DNA of 64,000 bases from Streptomyces brasiliensis (GCF_014647875.1 NZ_BMQA01000005.1:248001-312000), one strand, 5' to 3'; shown: positions 46,407 through 55,497, numbered from the stretch's first letter. Numbers and translations: made by a program. Notes: a model not told the origin generated them from the letters alone.

Positions 46407-46522
46407 GGATTGCAGCGTACCTACCGGGAAGTACCGGGCCCAGACCGAGGTAGGGATCCGGTAAGAGAAGTTGGCGTGAGCCTGAACACTCGGGGTCTCA
46501 CGGCGACGGCTACCCTGCTGGG

Positions 46523-46981
46523 GTGAGCAGCGAGCAGAACCCCACCCCGAACCCCGCGGAAGCCGGCGCCCCCCGCCCGCGCCGACTGACCTGCGCGGCG
46601 ACGCTGGCCGCGCTGGAAGGCTTCGCGCTGGCCGTCGGCGGAGTGTGGACGCTCGTCCTCGGCCTCACCGGCGCACCGGACGACCGGCAGCAGGCCGTCA
46701 CCCTGGGCGTCACCTTCGTCGTACTCGCGCTGCTGCCCCTGCTCGCCGCGCGCGGGCTGCTGCTGTGCCGCAGCTGGAGCCGCGGCCCGGCCGTGATCAC
46801 CCAGATCATGGCGCTCCCGGTGGCCTACAGCCTGCTCCAGGCCGACAGCGCGGCCATCCCGGCCGGTATCGCCCTCGTGGTGATCGCCGTGGCCTCGCTG
46901 GTGCTGCTGATCAACCCGGCCACGACCGAGGCCCTCGGCATCCGGGGGCCCGGCCGTACGCAGGAGCCCAGGGGCCGGTAG
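46523..46981 (+). CDS. Four-helix conserved membrane protein
   Basis: 152 residues. After a 20-residue Pro-rich start there are four hydrophobic helices, and a short polar tail. Conserved in Streptomyces next to sigH as I recall, function unknown. GTG 46523, immediately after GGGG-rich DNA without a clear ribosome binding site. Divergent from the lipid kinase and convergent with sigH. Confidence 0.75.
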   Translation: MSSEQNPTPNPAEAGAPRPRRLTCAATLAALEGFALAVGGVWTLVLGLTGAPDDRQQAVTLGVTFVVLALLPLLAARGLLLCRSWSRGPAVITQIMALPVAYSLLQADSAAIPAGIALVVIAVASLVLLINPATTEALGIRGPGRTQEPRGR

Positions 46982-47009
46982 CCCTGCGGCCCTCGCGCCT
47001 CGGTGCTCG

Positions 47010-48104
47010 TCACTCCTCCACGAGGAGCTTCTCCCGCAGCTGGGCCAGCGTGCGGGCCAGCAGCCGGGAGACGTGCATCTGCGAGATGCCGACCTCCTGC
47101 GCGATCTGCGACTGGGTCATGTTGCCGAAGAAGCGGAGCAGAAGGATGCGCTTCTCGCGGGGCGGCAGGTCCTCGAGGAGCGGCTTGAGGGACTCGCGGT
47201 ACTCGACGCCCTCCAGGGCCTCGTCCTCCGCGCCGAGCGTGTCGGCGACCGCCGGGGACTCGTCGTCGGTGTCGGGGACGTCCAGGGAGAGCGTCGAGTA
47301 GGCGTTCGCCGACTCCAGGCCCTCCAGGACCTCCTCCTCCGAGATCGCCAGCTTCTCGGCCAGCTCGTGGACCGTGGGGGAGCGGCCGTGCTGCTGGGAG
47401 AGTTCGGCCGTGGCCGTGGTGAGCGCGAGGCGCAGCTCCTGGAGGCGGCGCGGGACGCGGACGGCCCAGCCCTTGTCGCGGAAGTGCCGCTTGATCTCGC
47501 CGACGACCGTCGGCGTCGCGTACGTCGAGAACTCGACGCCGCGGTCCGGGTCGAACCGGTCGACCGACTTGATCAGACCGATGGTCGCGACCTGGGTGAG
47601 GTCGTCCAGCGGCTCACCACGGTTGCGGAACCGGCGCGCGAGGTGCTCGACGAGCGGCAGATGCATACGGACCAGCTGGTTGCGCAGCTCCGCGTACTCG
47701 GGGCTGCCCTCCTTCAGCTTGCGCAGCTCGACGAACATCGCGCGCGCCCCGCTCCGGTCCTGAGGATCGTGCGTCGTGGCCGGTGCGCCGTGCGCGCCCG
47801 GCGTTTCGCCCTCGGAGTATCGCTCGTGCTCGCTCATCGTCCCGCCCGTCGCCCTTCTCCGAGCCCTCGCCTCCGCTCGGATTGGGGACACGACCCCGTT
47901 CCGTCCTTCCGGAGGCGCGCTCTGCACGGCACCGTCCCGATCCGCCCCGGCGGAGTCACCCTCCGGGTGCGGTCTGGCCTGTTCGGGGATGCCGTCGATG
48001 CCGTCCGCCATGCGTCGGGAATCGTCCGGAGAGTCCGCGCCCCCGGACTGCAGCTCCCGTGTGCCGCGTTCTTCGTCCCGCACCGGCCCGTCCCCGTTCC
48101 TCAC
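47010..48104 (-). CDS. sigH: SigB-type stress sigma factor SigH
   Basis: SigB/SigF-family sigma factor. The conserved sigma domains start near MSEHERY (ATG 47837, 275 residues to the end): region 2 DLTQVATIGLIKSVDRFD, region 3 GRSPTVHELAEKLAISEEEV, region 4 NMTQSQIAQEVGISQMHVSR. I start it at GTG 48104, which overlaps the anti-sigma stop by 4 nt (GTGA) and gives 364 residues with an acidic, Ser/Gly-rich N-terminal extension. The same frame stays open to 48536, across the anti-sigma gene. S. coelicolor SigH is known to exist as several forms with long N-termini that are processed. Confidence 0.88.
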   Translation of the reverse strand: MRNGDGPVRDEERGTRELQSGGADSPDDSRRMADGIDGIPEQARPHPEGDSAGADRDGAVQSAPPEGRNGVVSPIRAEARARRRATGGTMSEHERYSEGETPGAHGAPATTHDPQDRSGARAMFVELRKLKEGSPEYAELRNQLVRMHLPLVEHLARRFRNRGEPLDDLTQVATIGLIKSVDRFDPDRGVEFSTYATPTVVGEIKRHFRDKGWAVRVPRRLQELRLALTTATAELSQQHGRSPTVHELAEKLAISEEEVLEGLESANAYSTLSLDVPDTDDESPAVADTLGAEDEALEGVEYRESLKPLLEDLPPREKRILLLRFFGNMTQSQIAQEVGISQMHVSRLLARTLAQLREKLLVEE

Positions 48105-48526
48105 GCCGGCCCGGGTCCCGCGCCGCGCTGTTTGTAGAGGCTGATCGACACGGTCCTGTCCTCGTCGACGGCCGAGGAGACCTTGCCCGCCAGGGCCGAC
48201 AGCACGGTCCAGGCGAAGGTGTCCCGCGACGGGGCGTGGCCGTCCGTGGTCGGGGCGGAGACCGTGACCTCGAGCGAGTCGTCGACGAGCCGGAAGACAC
48301 AACTGAGCACCGAGCCGGGCACGGCCTGCTGGAGAAGGATCGCGCAGGCCTCGTCCACCGCGATGCGCAGGTCCTCGATCTCGTCCAGGGTGAAGTCCAA
48401 GCGGGCGGCGAGTCCGGCCGTGGCCGTCCGCAGCACCGACAGGTAGGCACCCGCAGCCGGCAGCCGGACTTCCACGAAGTCCTGGGTCGCGGGCTCGCCT
48501 GCGATCTGGGACACCCTCACCTCCAT
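48101..48526 (-). CDS. prsH: RsbW-like anti-sigma factor (PrsH/UshX)
   Basis: 141 residues of the serine-kinase-like HATPase family. ATP-site motifs are weak but recognisable (DEIEDLRIAVDEACAILL as the N-box). It would bind SigH and release it through a partner-switching anti-anti-sigma factor. ATG 48526; a longer open frame upstream is not supported. It precedes sigH and the stop is coupled to the sigH start by GTGA. Confidence 0.9.
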   Translation of the reverse strand: MEVRVSQIAGEPATQDFVEVRLPAAGAYLSVLRTATAGLAARLDFTLDEIEDLRIAVDEACAILLQQAVPGSVLSCVFRLVDDSLEVTVSAPTTDGHAPSRDTFAWTVLSALAGKVSSAVDEDRTVSISLYKQRGAGPGPA

Positions 48527-48777
48527 GGTGGTACAAGCTATTCGGGGCCGGGGGTCGCCCCCCGGGGGTAACGCGACTACTGGTTCAGCGGTGACGCTAT
48601 CGCGCTCCGAACGTATCCGTCTCCGGGACCCCGACCCCCTGCCGTCACTCACAGTAAACCTGTGGATACGCTCCGTGTCTAGAGGTCTGCGGACCCAATT
48701 GGGAAGAGCGCGCGCCGGGTTGACGTACCCAGACGTCAGACGGTCGAACCGTACCGACGAGCCGTCCTCAAGCAGTG

Positions 48778-49038
48778 TCACACGAGTACGTGGTCGACGA
48801 AGCACCAGCGCCAGGTCTCGCCCGGCTCGAACGTCCGCATCACCGGGTGACCGGACTCGCTGTGGTGCCCTGTCGCGTGCCGTCCCGGTGACGAGTCGCA
48901 GCACGCCACGTGGCCACACGTCAGACAGATCCGTAGTTGCACGGGATGTGTGCCCTGTGCAAGACACTCCGGGCACGTCTCGTTCTGCGGGTCGGGTTCG
49001 GGGTGCGGCAGCGCGTCGGCGTGCGTGCACTGTTTCAT
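48778..49038 (-). CDS. UBP-type zinc finger protein
   Basis: 86 residues with the ZnF-UBP pattern: CTHADALP, CPEC, LRICLTCGHVACCDSS, HATGHHSESGHPV, WRWCFVDH. In eukaryotes this fold binds the ubiquitin C-terminus; bacterial stand-alone copies have no known role. ATG 49038. It is divergent from the cation/proton antiporter with 60 nt between starts, a pairing also seen as fused domains in some actinobacterial antiporters. Confidence 0.88.
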   Translation of the reverse strand: MKQCTHADALPHPEPDPQNETCPECLAQGTHPVQLRICLTCGHVACCDSSPGRHATGHHSESGHPVMRTFEPGETWRWCFVDHVLV

Positions 49039-49098
49039 GATTGCCAGATTACGACGGGCGTGCGGTTGACCGCGCGGAAAACGAGGGCGGGCGAGGAC

Positions 49099-50694
49099 AT
49101 GGATGTGATGCCGCTGCTGTTGCTCGTGGCGGGCAGTACGGCGGTCGCCGCGGCCGCCCGGCGCAGCCCGGTGCCGGCACCGCTGCTGCTGGTGGCCGTC
49201 GGGCTCGCCGTCTCCTACATCCCGGGCGTGCCGGACTACACCCTCGAGCCCGAGATCGTCCTGCCGCTCGTGCTGCCCCCGCTGCTGTACAAGGAGGGTG
49301 TCGAGAGCTCGTACCTCGATCTGCGGGCGCAGTTGCGGCCGGTGGCGCTCCTGTCCGTGGGCTACGTGCTGTTCGCGACCGTCGTCGTCGGCTGGGCCGC
49401 CTATCTGATCGTGCCGGGGCTGCCGCTGCCCGCCGCGCTGGCACTGGGCGCCTTGGTGGCGCCGACGGACGCGGTCGCGGCGGCGGCGGTGGCCCGCCGG
49501 GTCGGGCTGCCGTCCCGGATCACCACGATCCTGCAGGGCGAGTCCCTGCTGAACGACGCCACTGCGATCACCGCCTTCCGGGTGGCCGTCGCGGCGGCCG
49601 TCGGCGAGGGCGCCTCCTGGGCCGGCGGGGTCGCCGAGTTCCTGGTGGCGGCGGTCGGCGGCGTCGCGGTCGGCCTGGCCCTGATGGTGCCCATCCACTG
49701 GCTGCGCACCCATCTCAAGGAACCGCTGCTGCAGAACACGCTCTCCCTGCTGATCCCGTTCGTCGCGTACGGCGTCGCCGAGCAGGTGCACGCCTCCGGC
49801 GTCCTCGCGGTGGTGGTCGTCGCGGTCTACCTCGGGCACCGCGCGTGGGAGGTCGACTTCGCCACCCGTCTCCAGGAGGAGGCGGTGTGGCGGATGGTCG
49901 CGTTCCTCCTGGAGTCGGCGGTGTTCGCATTGATCGGCCTGCAGCTGCCGGTCGTCCTCGAAGGTCTCGGCGACTACGAGGGCGCCGACGCCGCCTGGTA
50001 CGCGGTCATCCTCTTCCTCGTGGTCGTGGTGACCCGCTTCATATGGGTTTATCCGGCGACGTTCCTGCCTCGCCTTCTGTCCGCGCGGATCAGGGAACGC
50101 GAGGAGAACCCCACCTGGAGGGGGCCCGTCGTCACGTCCTGGGCCGCCATGCGGGGTGTCGTCTCGCTGGCGATCGCCTTCTCGATCCCGCTCACCGTGC
50201 ACGGCGGCGCGCCCTTCCCGCAGCGCAACCTGATCCTCTTCCTGACCTTCACGACGGTCATCGGGACGCTGGTGGTGCAGGGCCTTACCCTGACCCCGCT
50301 GATCCGCCTGCTGAAGTTCCCGGCCCGCGACCCGCAGGCCGCGACGCTCGCGGAGGCCAACGCCCAGGCGCAGGCCTCCCGGGCCGCCGAGCGGCGCCTG
50401 GACGAACTCCTCGCCGACGAGCATAATGCCCTGCCGCCACCGCTCGCCGACCGCCTGCGCACGGTCCTGGAGCGCCGCCGCAACGCCGTCTGGGAACGCC
50501 TCGGCCAGGTCAACCCGATCACGGGAGAAACCGCCGACGACACCTACCGGCGACTGTCCCGCGAGATGATCAGTGCCGAACGCGAGATCTTCGTCCGCCT
50601 CCGTGACCACCGCTACCTCGACGACGAAATGCTGCGCACACTCCTGCGCCGACTGGACCTGGAAGAGGCGGCGGCTTTTCGGGAGACGGCGTAG
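49099..50694 (+). CDS. CPA1-type sodium(potassium)/proton antiporter
   Basis: 531 residues. About 12 membrane helices fill residues 1-410, with the ion-binding helices reading GALVAPTDAVAAAAVARRVG and GESLLNDATAITAF, the ND motif of CPA1 antiporters. A cytoplasmic tail of about 110 charged residues is a likely regulatory domain. ATG 49099 is chosen (GAGGAC nearby) over the open frame from 48937. Exports Na+ or K+ for protons. Confidence 0.92.
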   Translation: MDVMPLLLLVAGSTAVAAAARRSPVPAPLLLVAVGLAVSYIPGVPDYTLEPEIVLPLVLPPLLYKEGVESSYLDLRAQLRPVALLSVGYVLFATVVVGWAAYLIVPGLPLPAALALGALVAPTDAVAAAAVARRVGLPSRITTILQGESLLNDATAITAFRVAVAAAVGEGASWAGGVAEFLVAAVGGVAVGLALMVPIHWLRTHLKEPLLQNTLSLLIPFVAYGVAEQVHASGVLAVVVVAVYLGHRAWEVDFATRLQEEAVWRMVAFLLESAVFALIGLQLPVVLEGLGDYEGADAAWYAVILFLVVVVTRFIWVYPATFLPRLLSARIREREENPTWRGPVVTSWAAMRGVVSLAIAFSIPLTVHGGAPFPQRNLILFLTFTTVIGTLVVQGLTLTPLIRLLKFPARDPQAATLAEANAQAQASRAAERRLDELLADEHNALPPPLADRLRTVLERRRNAVWERLGQVNPITGETADDTYRRLSREMISAEREIFVRLRDHRYLDDEMLRTLLRRLDLEEAAAFRETA

Positions 50695-51077
50695 AGCGGG
50701 GGCTGCGAGGAGGCGGCCTGACGCGGCGGTCTGGCGGGAAGTGGTCTCGCTGGGCGGCCCGCCGAGGGGGCCTGACGAGAGTCGGCGTAGCGCGGTGGTC
50801 CGGCGGACGATGGTCTGGCGGGAGGTGGCCTCGTGCGGCGGCTTGTCGGACTGCGGTCTGGCGGCGGAGGCCTCCGCGAAGTCGGCCGGCGTGGCGGCGT
50901 GGCGGGCGGAGGTCTGCCGGGAGTCGGCCTACTGGCGCGGTGGACCGCTGGCGGCTGCCTGTCGGGAGTCGGCCCGCCAGGAGACGGCGTGGCGTGGTGG
51001 TGCGGCGGCGGGACGTGGCCTGGCGTGGTGGGGCTCAGGGCGGTGGGCTGCCCGGCGGCGGTCGAACGGTGTGTGGA
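50695..51077. repeat. Degenerate G-rich tandem repeats, no gene
   Basis: 383 bp very rich in G on the plus strand, built from diverged units such as GTCTGGCGGGAAGTGG (50730s) and GTCTGGCGGGAGGTGG (50813s) with about 85-bp spacing, and shorter CTGTCGGGAGTCGG-like motifs. Open frames through it are low complexity. I see no gene. Confidence 0.6.
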
Positions 51078-51977
51078 TCAGGCTTCCGGGAAGGGGCGGC
51101 CCGTGATGACCGCGGCGAGCGTCGTCCCGTGTGGGAAGGCGCCCTCGTCCGCCAGGGTGGCCAGTCCATGGAGCAACTTGGCGACATAGAGACGCTCGAC
51201 GGGCAGCCCGTGGCGGTTCTCGAAGTCCGTGGCGAAGGCGTCCAGTTCCGGGGCGGTGCGGGCGTAGCCGCCGAAGTGGAAGCGGTCGTCGAGCGACCAG
51301 GTGCCCTTCCGGCCGCCGAACGCCTGCTCTTGGAGGGCCTCCGTCTCACCTGTCAGGAAGCCGCCCTTGAGAACCGGAATGCCCAGGGCGCGCTGGTCGG
51401 GCGCGAGCCCGGCGGCCAGGCCGGCGAGCGTGCCGCCCGTGCCGCAGGCGACCGCGACGACATCGGCATGGCCGCGCAACTCCTCGCCCAGGGCCCGGCA
51501 ACCACGCACCGCCACGGTGTTGCTGCCGCCCTCCGGGACGATGTACGCGTCCTCGGCACCGGCCGCGCGCAGGATGCGGGCCAGGGCCTCCGGTTCGCTC
51601 TTGCATCGATACGTCGATCTGTCGACGAAGTGCAGCCGCATACCGTCGGCCGCACACCGGGTCAGGGACGGGTTGAGGGGGCGGTCGGCCAGCTCCTGGC
51701 CGCGGACCACGCCGACCGTCGGCAGCCCCAGCAGTCGGCCCGCCGCGGCGGTGGCCCGCAGGTGGTTGGAGTACGCACCGCCGAACGTGAGGATCGTCCG
51801 CCCGTGCGCCGCCGCGAGATTCGGCACCAGCTTGCGCCACTTGTTGCCGATCACTTCCGGGTGGATGAGGTCGTCCCGCTTGAGCAGGAGACGGACGCCG
51901 TGCCGGGCGAAGCGGTGGTCGGCGACTTCCTGCAGGGGCGACGGGAGTCGGGGAGCGAGGAGGTCGGTGCCGGTCAC
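51078..51977 (-). CDS. PLP-dependent deaminase/desulfhydrase (ACC deaminase family)
   Basis: 299 residues of the ACC deaminase/D-cysteine desulfhydrase branch of fold type II PLP enzymes. VIGNKWRKL contains the PLP Lys; FGGAYSNHLRATAAAG and EGGSNTVAV are substrate loops; the phosphate-binding GTGGTLAG follows. In Streptomyces this branch more often acts on D-cysteine or related amino acids than on ACC. GTG 51977. Single gene. Confidence 0.87.
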   Translation of the reverse strand: MTGTDLLAPRLPSPLQEVADHRFARHGVRLLLKRDDLIHPEVIGNKWRKLVPNLAAAHGRTILTFGGAYSNHLRATAAAGRLLGLPTVGVVRGQELADRPLNPSLTRCAADGMRLHFVDRSTYRCKSEPEALARILRAAGAEDAYIVPEGGSNTVAVRGCRALGEELRGHADVVAVACGTGGTLAGLAAGLAPDQRALGIPVLKGGFLTGETEALQEQAFGGRKGTWSLDDRFHFGGYARTAPELDAFATDFENRHGLPVERLYVAKLLHGLATLADEGAFPHGTTLAAVITGRPFPEA

Positions 51978-52035
51978 CGCTTCATTGTCGCCCGCCTCGT
52001 TTCCCTTGCTCGTCCTTCCGCGGAGCGCGTCGCCG

Positions 52036-52536
52036 CTACTGCTTGAGCCGCTCCTTGATCCACTCCCTGAGCCGCGCCGTCGTGAAGCCCCGCGGATCCG
52101 CCTTGCCCGGCTGCCACTCCAGGTGGCCGACGACCGAGCGTTCCGTCCGGCCGTGGTGACGGCAGACCGCCGCTGCCGCCCTCTCGGTCGCCTCCAGCCG
52201 GACCTCGGGCCAGGGATCCTTCCCGTTGCCGAGGTTCTCGCACTCGAAGCCGTAGAAGTGCCGGTTGCCGTCGGCGCCCGCCCCGTTGTCGTGGGGAAGC
52301 ACCTTCTCGGCGATCACCGCGCGCAGGACGTCGGCGTCACCGAGACCGGCGTGATCGGCGCGGCCGCAGCCGACGAGGTGGACCCTCCCCGCGACCGCCT
52401 CGTAGCGCTGCTTCCCCCGAAAACGGACGTCTCGGACTGCATCGTTCACACAGTGTGCGAGCCGATCCGGACACGCCGCGGCACGCGGACCCGCCCGGGC
52501 GGAACGCGCCACGTGCCCCGTCGGTTGATGATCCAT
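52036..52536 (-). pseudogene. N-acetylmuramoyl-L-alanine amidase remnant
   Basis: The C-terminal half is a clear Amidase_2 domain: RVHLVGCGRADHAGLGD, HFYGFECENLGNGKDPWP, SVVGHLEWQPGKADPRGF, containing the last zinc ligands. The N-terminal part (ATG 52536 to about 52400) does not match; the expected first zinc His in an IHHT motif is not found in frame, although CACACTGTGTGA near 52440-52460 hints at its shifted remains. Family members are about 170-200 residues with that N-terminus. Probably inactive. Confidence 0.7.
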
Positions 52537-52645
52537 TCCCGCTCTTTCGGGTAATGGCGCGAGTACGCTCCGTGATGGAGGCTGGTCACCCGAACGATGC
52601 GCGGCGCAGCTCGGCGCCGCTGCACGACTGGGAGGGCAATTCTCT

Positions 52646-54052
52646 ATGTCGGTAGGCGAAGAGGTCCGCGCGGATCAGGGCAAGCCGCAGCAGTCTCTGG
52701 ACACGGCGGCCGCGCGGAACCTGGCCACCACCACCAAGTCCGCACCGCAGATGCAGGAGATCAGCTCCCGCTGGCTGCTGCGCACGCTGCCCTGGGTGAA
52801 CGTGCAGGGCGGCACGTACCGGGTGAACCGGCGACTCACCTACGCGGTCGGCGACGGCCGTGTCACCTTCGTGAAGACGGGCGACCGGGTCGAGGTCGTC
52901 CCCGCCGAACTGGGGGAACTGCCCGCGCTGCGGTCGTACGAGGACGGGGAGGTGCTCTCGGAGCTGGCCCAGCGGTGCCGGCAGCGAGAGTTCGGACCGG
53001 GCCAGGTGATCGCCTCGTTCGGCAGCCAGACCGACGAGGTGTATCTGCTCGCGCACGGCAGGATCGAGAAGATCGGCTCGGGTCCGTACGGCGACGACGC
53101 GGTCCTGGGCGTGTTCGCCGACGGAGCCTACTTCGGCGAACAGGCGCTGCTCGACCCGGACGCCATCTGGGAGTACACGGCCCGCGCGGACACGGCCTGC
53201 ACGGTGCTGATCCTGTCCCGCCGGGACTTCGAGCAGGTCGCGGAGCGCGCGGACTCGCTGCGCGACCACCTGCGGCAGCTGCGGGCCATCCCGGAGCAGC
53301 GCACCAACAAGTACGGCGAGAAGGAGGTGGACCTGGCCGCCGGCCACAGCGGCGAGCCCGACATCCCGCACACGTTCGTCGACTACGAGGCACGGCCGCG
53401 TGAGTACGAGCTGAGCATCGCCCAGACCGTGCTGCGCATCCACACACGCGTGGCCGACCTCTACAACCAGCCCATGAACCAGACCGAGCAGCAGCTCCGG
53501 CTCACCGTCGAGGCGTTGAAGGAGCGCCAGGAGCACGAGCTGGTCAACAACCGTGACTTCGGGCTGCTGCACAACTGCGAGTACGACCAGCGGCTACAGC
53601 CCCACGACGGCGTGCCGAGCCCGGACGACATGGACGAGCTGCTCAGCCGCCGGCGCGGCACCAAGCTGTTCCTCGCCCACCCGCGTGCGATCTCCGCGTT
53701 CGGCCGCGAGCTGAACAAGCGCGGACTCGTCCCGGAGAGCGTGGACATCGGCGGCAACCGCATCCCGACCTGGCGCGGGGTGCCGATCTACCCCTGCAAC
53801 AAGATCCCGGTCAGTCCGGAGCGCACGACCTCGATCATCGCCATGCGAACAGGAGAGGAGGACCAGGGCGTCGTCGGGCTCAGGCAGTCCGGCATCCCGG
53901 ACGAGATCGAACCGAGCCTGTCCGTCCGCTTCATGGGCATCAACGAACAGGCTGTCATCAACTACCTGGTGACGGCGTACTACTCGGCGGCGGTCCTGGT
54001 GCCGGACGCGCTCGGTGTCCTGGAGAACGTCGAGATCGGCCGCTGGAGGTGA
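52646..54052 (+). CDS. eshB: EshB, family 2B encapsulin-type shell protein with cNMP domain
   Basis: 468 residues. It matches the EshA/EshB proteins of Streptomyces, now classed as family 2B encapsulins: an HK97-like shell protein split by a cyclic-nucleotide-binding domain. Order: N-arm (1-55), first HK97 part with E-loop (55-100), cNMP domain about 105-205 (YFGEQALLD, then RADTACTV with the likely phosphate-binding Arg180), then the rest of the HK97 fold to the end. Good GGAGGG site 9 nt before ATG 52646. Family 2B shells package terpene cyclases or prenyl-diphosphate synthases. Here the adjacent prenyl-synthase gene is broken, so the cargo is unclear. Confidence 0.92.
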   Translation: MSVGEEVRADQGKPQQSLDTAAARNLATTTKSAPQMQEISSRWLLRTLPWVNVQGGTYRVNRRLTYAVGDGRVTFVKTGDRVEVVPAELGELPALRSYEDGEVLSELAQRCRQREFGPGQVIASFGSQTDEVYLLAHGRIEKIGSGPYGDDAVLGVFADGAYFGEQALLDPDAIWEYTARADTACTVLILSRRDFEQVAERADSLRDHLRQLRAIPEQRTNKYGEKEVDLAAGHSGEPDIPHTFVDYEARPREYELSIAQTVLRIHTRVADLYNQPMNQTEQQLRLTVEALKERQEHELVNNRDFGLLHNCEYDQRLQPHDGVPSPDDMDELLSRRRGTKLFLAHPRAISAFGRELNKRGLVPESVDIGGNRIPTWRGVPIYPCNKIPVSPERTTSIIAMRTGEEDQGVVGLRQSGIPDEIEPSLSVRFMGINEQAVINYLVTAYYSAAVLVPDALGVLENVEIGRWR

Positions 54053-54164
54053 CGTTCCCGCACGTCGTGACCGTGTCTGCCCGTCTGGGGACGGGTACAC
54101 CCCCGGGGTACGCGTTGGGGCGGGGCGCACGCGTCACCGTCCGTGGTTTCGGCGAGGGGAGCCC

Positions 54165-54543
54165 ATGGCCGAGTTCATGACGGAGGCGAAACAGCGTCGC
54201 ACCGGGGTGCCACGACCTGCCGGGGCGCCGGCTGCACGTGAACGCCGAAGGCCCGCCGGGTACGGCGGACCGGGTCCCCTCGACGGGCACGAGGCCACGG
54301 CGATCCTGGACCGCGCCCGCGCCCGCGCCTGGGCCGACCCCGAGCCGAGGGCAGCCATGGAGTCGCTCCCGGGCTCGATGCGCCGGATCGCGCTCTACCA
54401 CTTCGGATGGGAACAGAGCGACGGCACCCCGGCCGCGGGCAGCGCGGGCAAGGTTGCACGAGCTGTCCCGTGCGGTCCCCGACCCGGAGCCGGCGGGAAG
54501 TCTGCCGGCGCTCGCCGAGTTCGTGACCCGGCGCCGCAGCTGA
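54165..54543 (+). pseudogene. Polyprenyl diphosphate synthase with catalytic core deleted
   Basis: From ATG 54165 (GAGGGGA upstream) the first 95 residues read as the N-terminus of an isoprenyl diphosphate synthase: a Pro/Arg-rich leader, then ESLPGSMRRIALYHFGWEQS and PAAGSAGK, where homologues continue with the ALRPALVL-like substrate segment. At about 54450 the sequence jumps, in a shifted frame, to the C-terminal end LHELSRAVPDPEPAGSLPAL...FVTRRRS with stop at 54541. Both DDxxD motifs, roughly 200-230 codons, are gone. This is a decayed candidate cargo gene of the neighbouring shell. Confidence 0.82.
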
Positions 54544-54803
54544 GGCCGGCGCCACCCGGCCCCGGCCGACCACCCCCGAGCCCGGAGCCTGCGGGACCGT
54601 GCGGCTCCTGACCCCGCACGGTCACCAGGGGCTCCGGCCGGCCGGGTCCCGCACATCCCCACGGTGCGCGAGGTCCGGCGCCTGTTCCCCGGACTCGCCT
54701 CTTCGACGCCCGCCCCTTCCCCCCTCACGACGGGCTGCCGGCACGGACGTACACGGACATACGGAGGGAAGCGCACGGCCCGTGGCCGCCCTACCCTGAG
54801 GAC
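54544..54803. other. Non-coding gap after the prenyl-synthase remnant
   Basis: 260 bp without a gene I can support on either strand; no clear terminator hairpin recognised. Confidence 0.5.
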
Positions 54804-54998
54804 ATGGACAGCGCAGAACACGTCTGTCCCACCTGCGGACAGCCCGTCGAAACCGTCGTCAAGCGACACAAGACACTGGGCGCCTGGGTTCCGGTGTGGA
54901 GCCCCGGCCCGTGCCGCAACCCGCGGTGCGAGGCCAGCGCCGAGTACGTTCCCGAGGCGGAGCAGCAGCACCGGGAATCCGCCGCGAAAAAACCCTGA
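54804..54998 (+). CDS. Small zinc-ribbon-like protein
   Basis: 64 residues with CPTCGQPV and a later CRNPRC, two CxxC/CxxxC pairs that suggest a zinc ribbon. Polar, Lys/Glu-rich tail. It looks like a conserved Streptomyces protein of unknown role. ATG 54804 after CCTGAGGAC. Confidence 0.7.
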   Translation: MDSAEHVCPTCGQPVETVVKRHKTLGAWVPVWSPGPCRNPRCEASAEYVPEAEQQHRESAAKKP

Positions 54999-55083
54999 GA
55001 CCGTGTCGAGAACCCCGGCCCGGCTCCGACGTCCCCCATGAAAACCGCCCACCCCGGGCGGGGAGAGCCGAAGGAGCGGACCG

Positions 55084-55497
55084 ATGAAGTACCTCGTGAT
55101 GGTGCAGGCCACGCAGGCGGACTACGAGGGCATGCGCGGCAAGGCGAGCCCGCACGCCCCGAGCTGGACCCAGGAGGAGCTGCAGGCCATGTACGCCTTC
55201 ATGGGCGCGATCAACGACGACCTCGCCGAGACCGGTGAACTCGTCGACGCCCAGGGGCTGGCCGAGCCGGCGCAGACCCGGCTGGTCACCCGCGGCAAGG
55301 ACGGGAACGCGGTGATCACCGACGGGCCGTACAGCGAGACCAAGGAGCTGATGGCCGGCTACTGGGTCCTGGAGTGCGAGAGCCTGGAGCGGGTCACGGA
55401 GATCGCCGAGCGGGTCACCCGCTGCCCCGGCCCCGAGGGGCTGACCGACTACCCCGTGGTGATCCGGCCGATCATGGACGGCGCCGGGGACATCTGA
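55084..55497 (+). CDS. YCII/DGPF domain protein
   Basis: 137 residues, begins MKYLVMVQA and contains the DGPYSETKEL motif of the DGPF/YCII family. These small proteins are encoded beside ECF42 sigma factors, as here (8-nt gap), and are part of that sigma factor's regulon and possibly its control. GGAGCGGACC ribosome binding region before ATG 55084. Confidence 0.9.
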   Translation: MKYLVMVQATQADYEGMRGKASPHAPSWTQEELQAMYAFMGAINDDLAETGELVDAQGLAEPAQTRLVTRGKDGNAVITDGPYSETKELMAGYWVLECESLERVTEIAERVTRCPGPEGLTDYPVVIRPIMDGAGDI

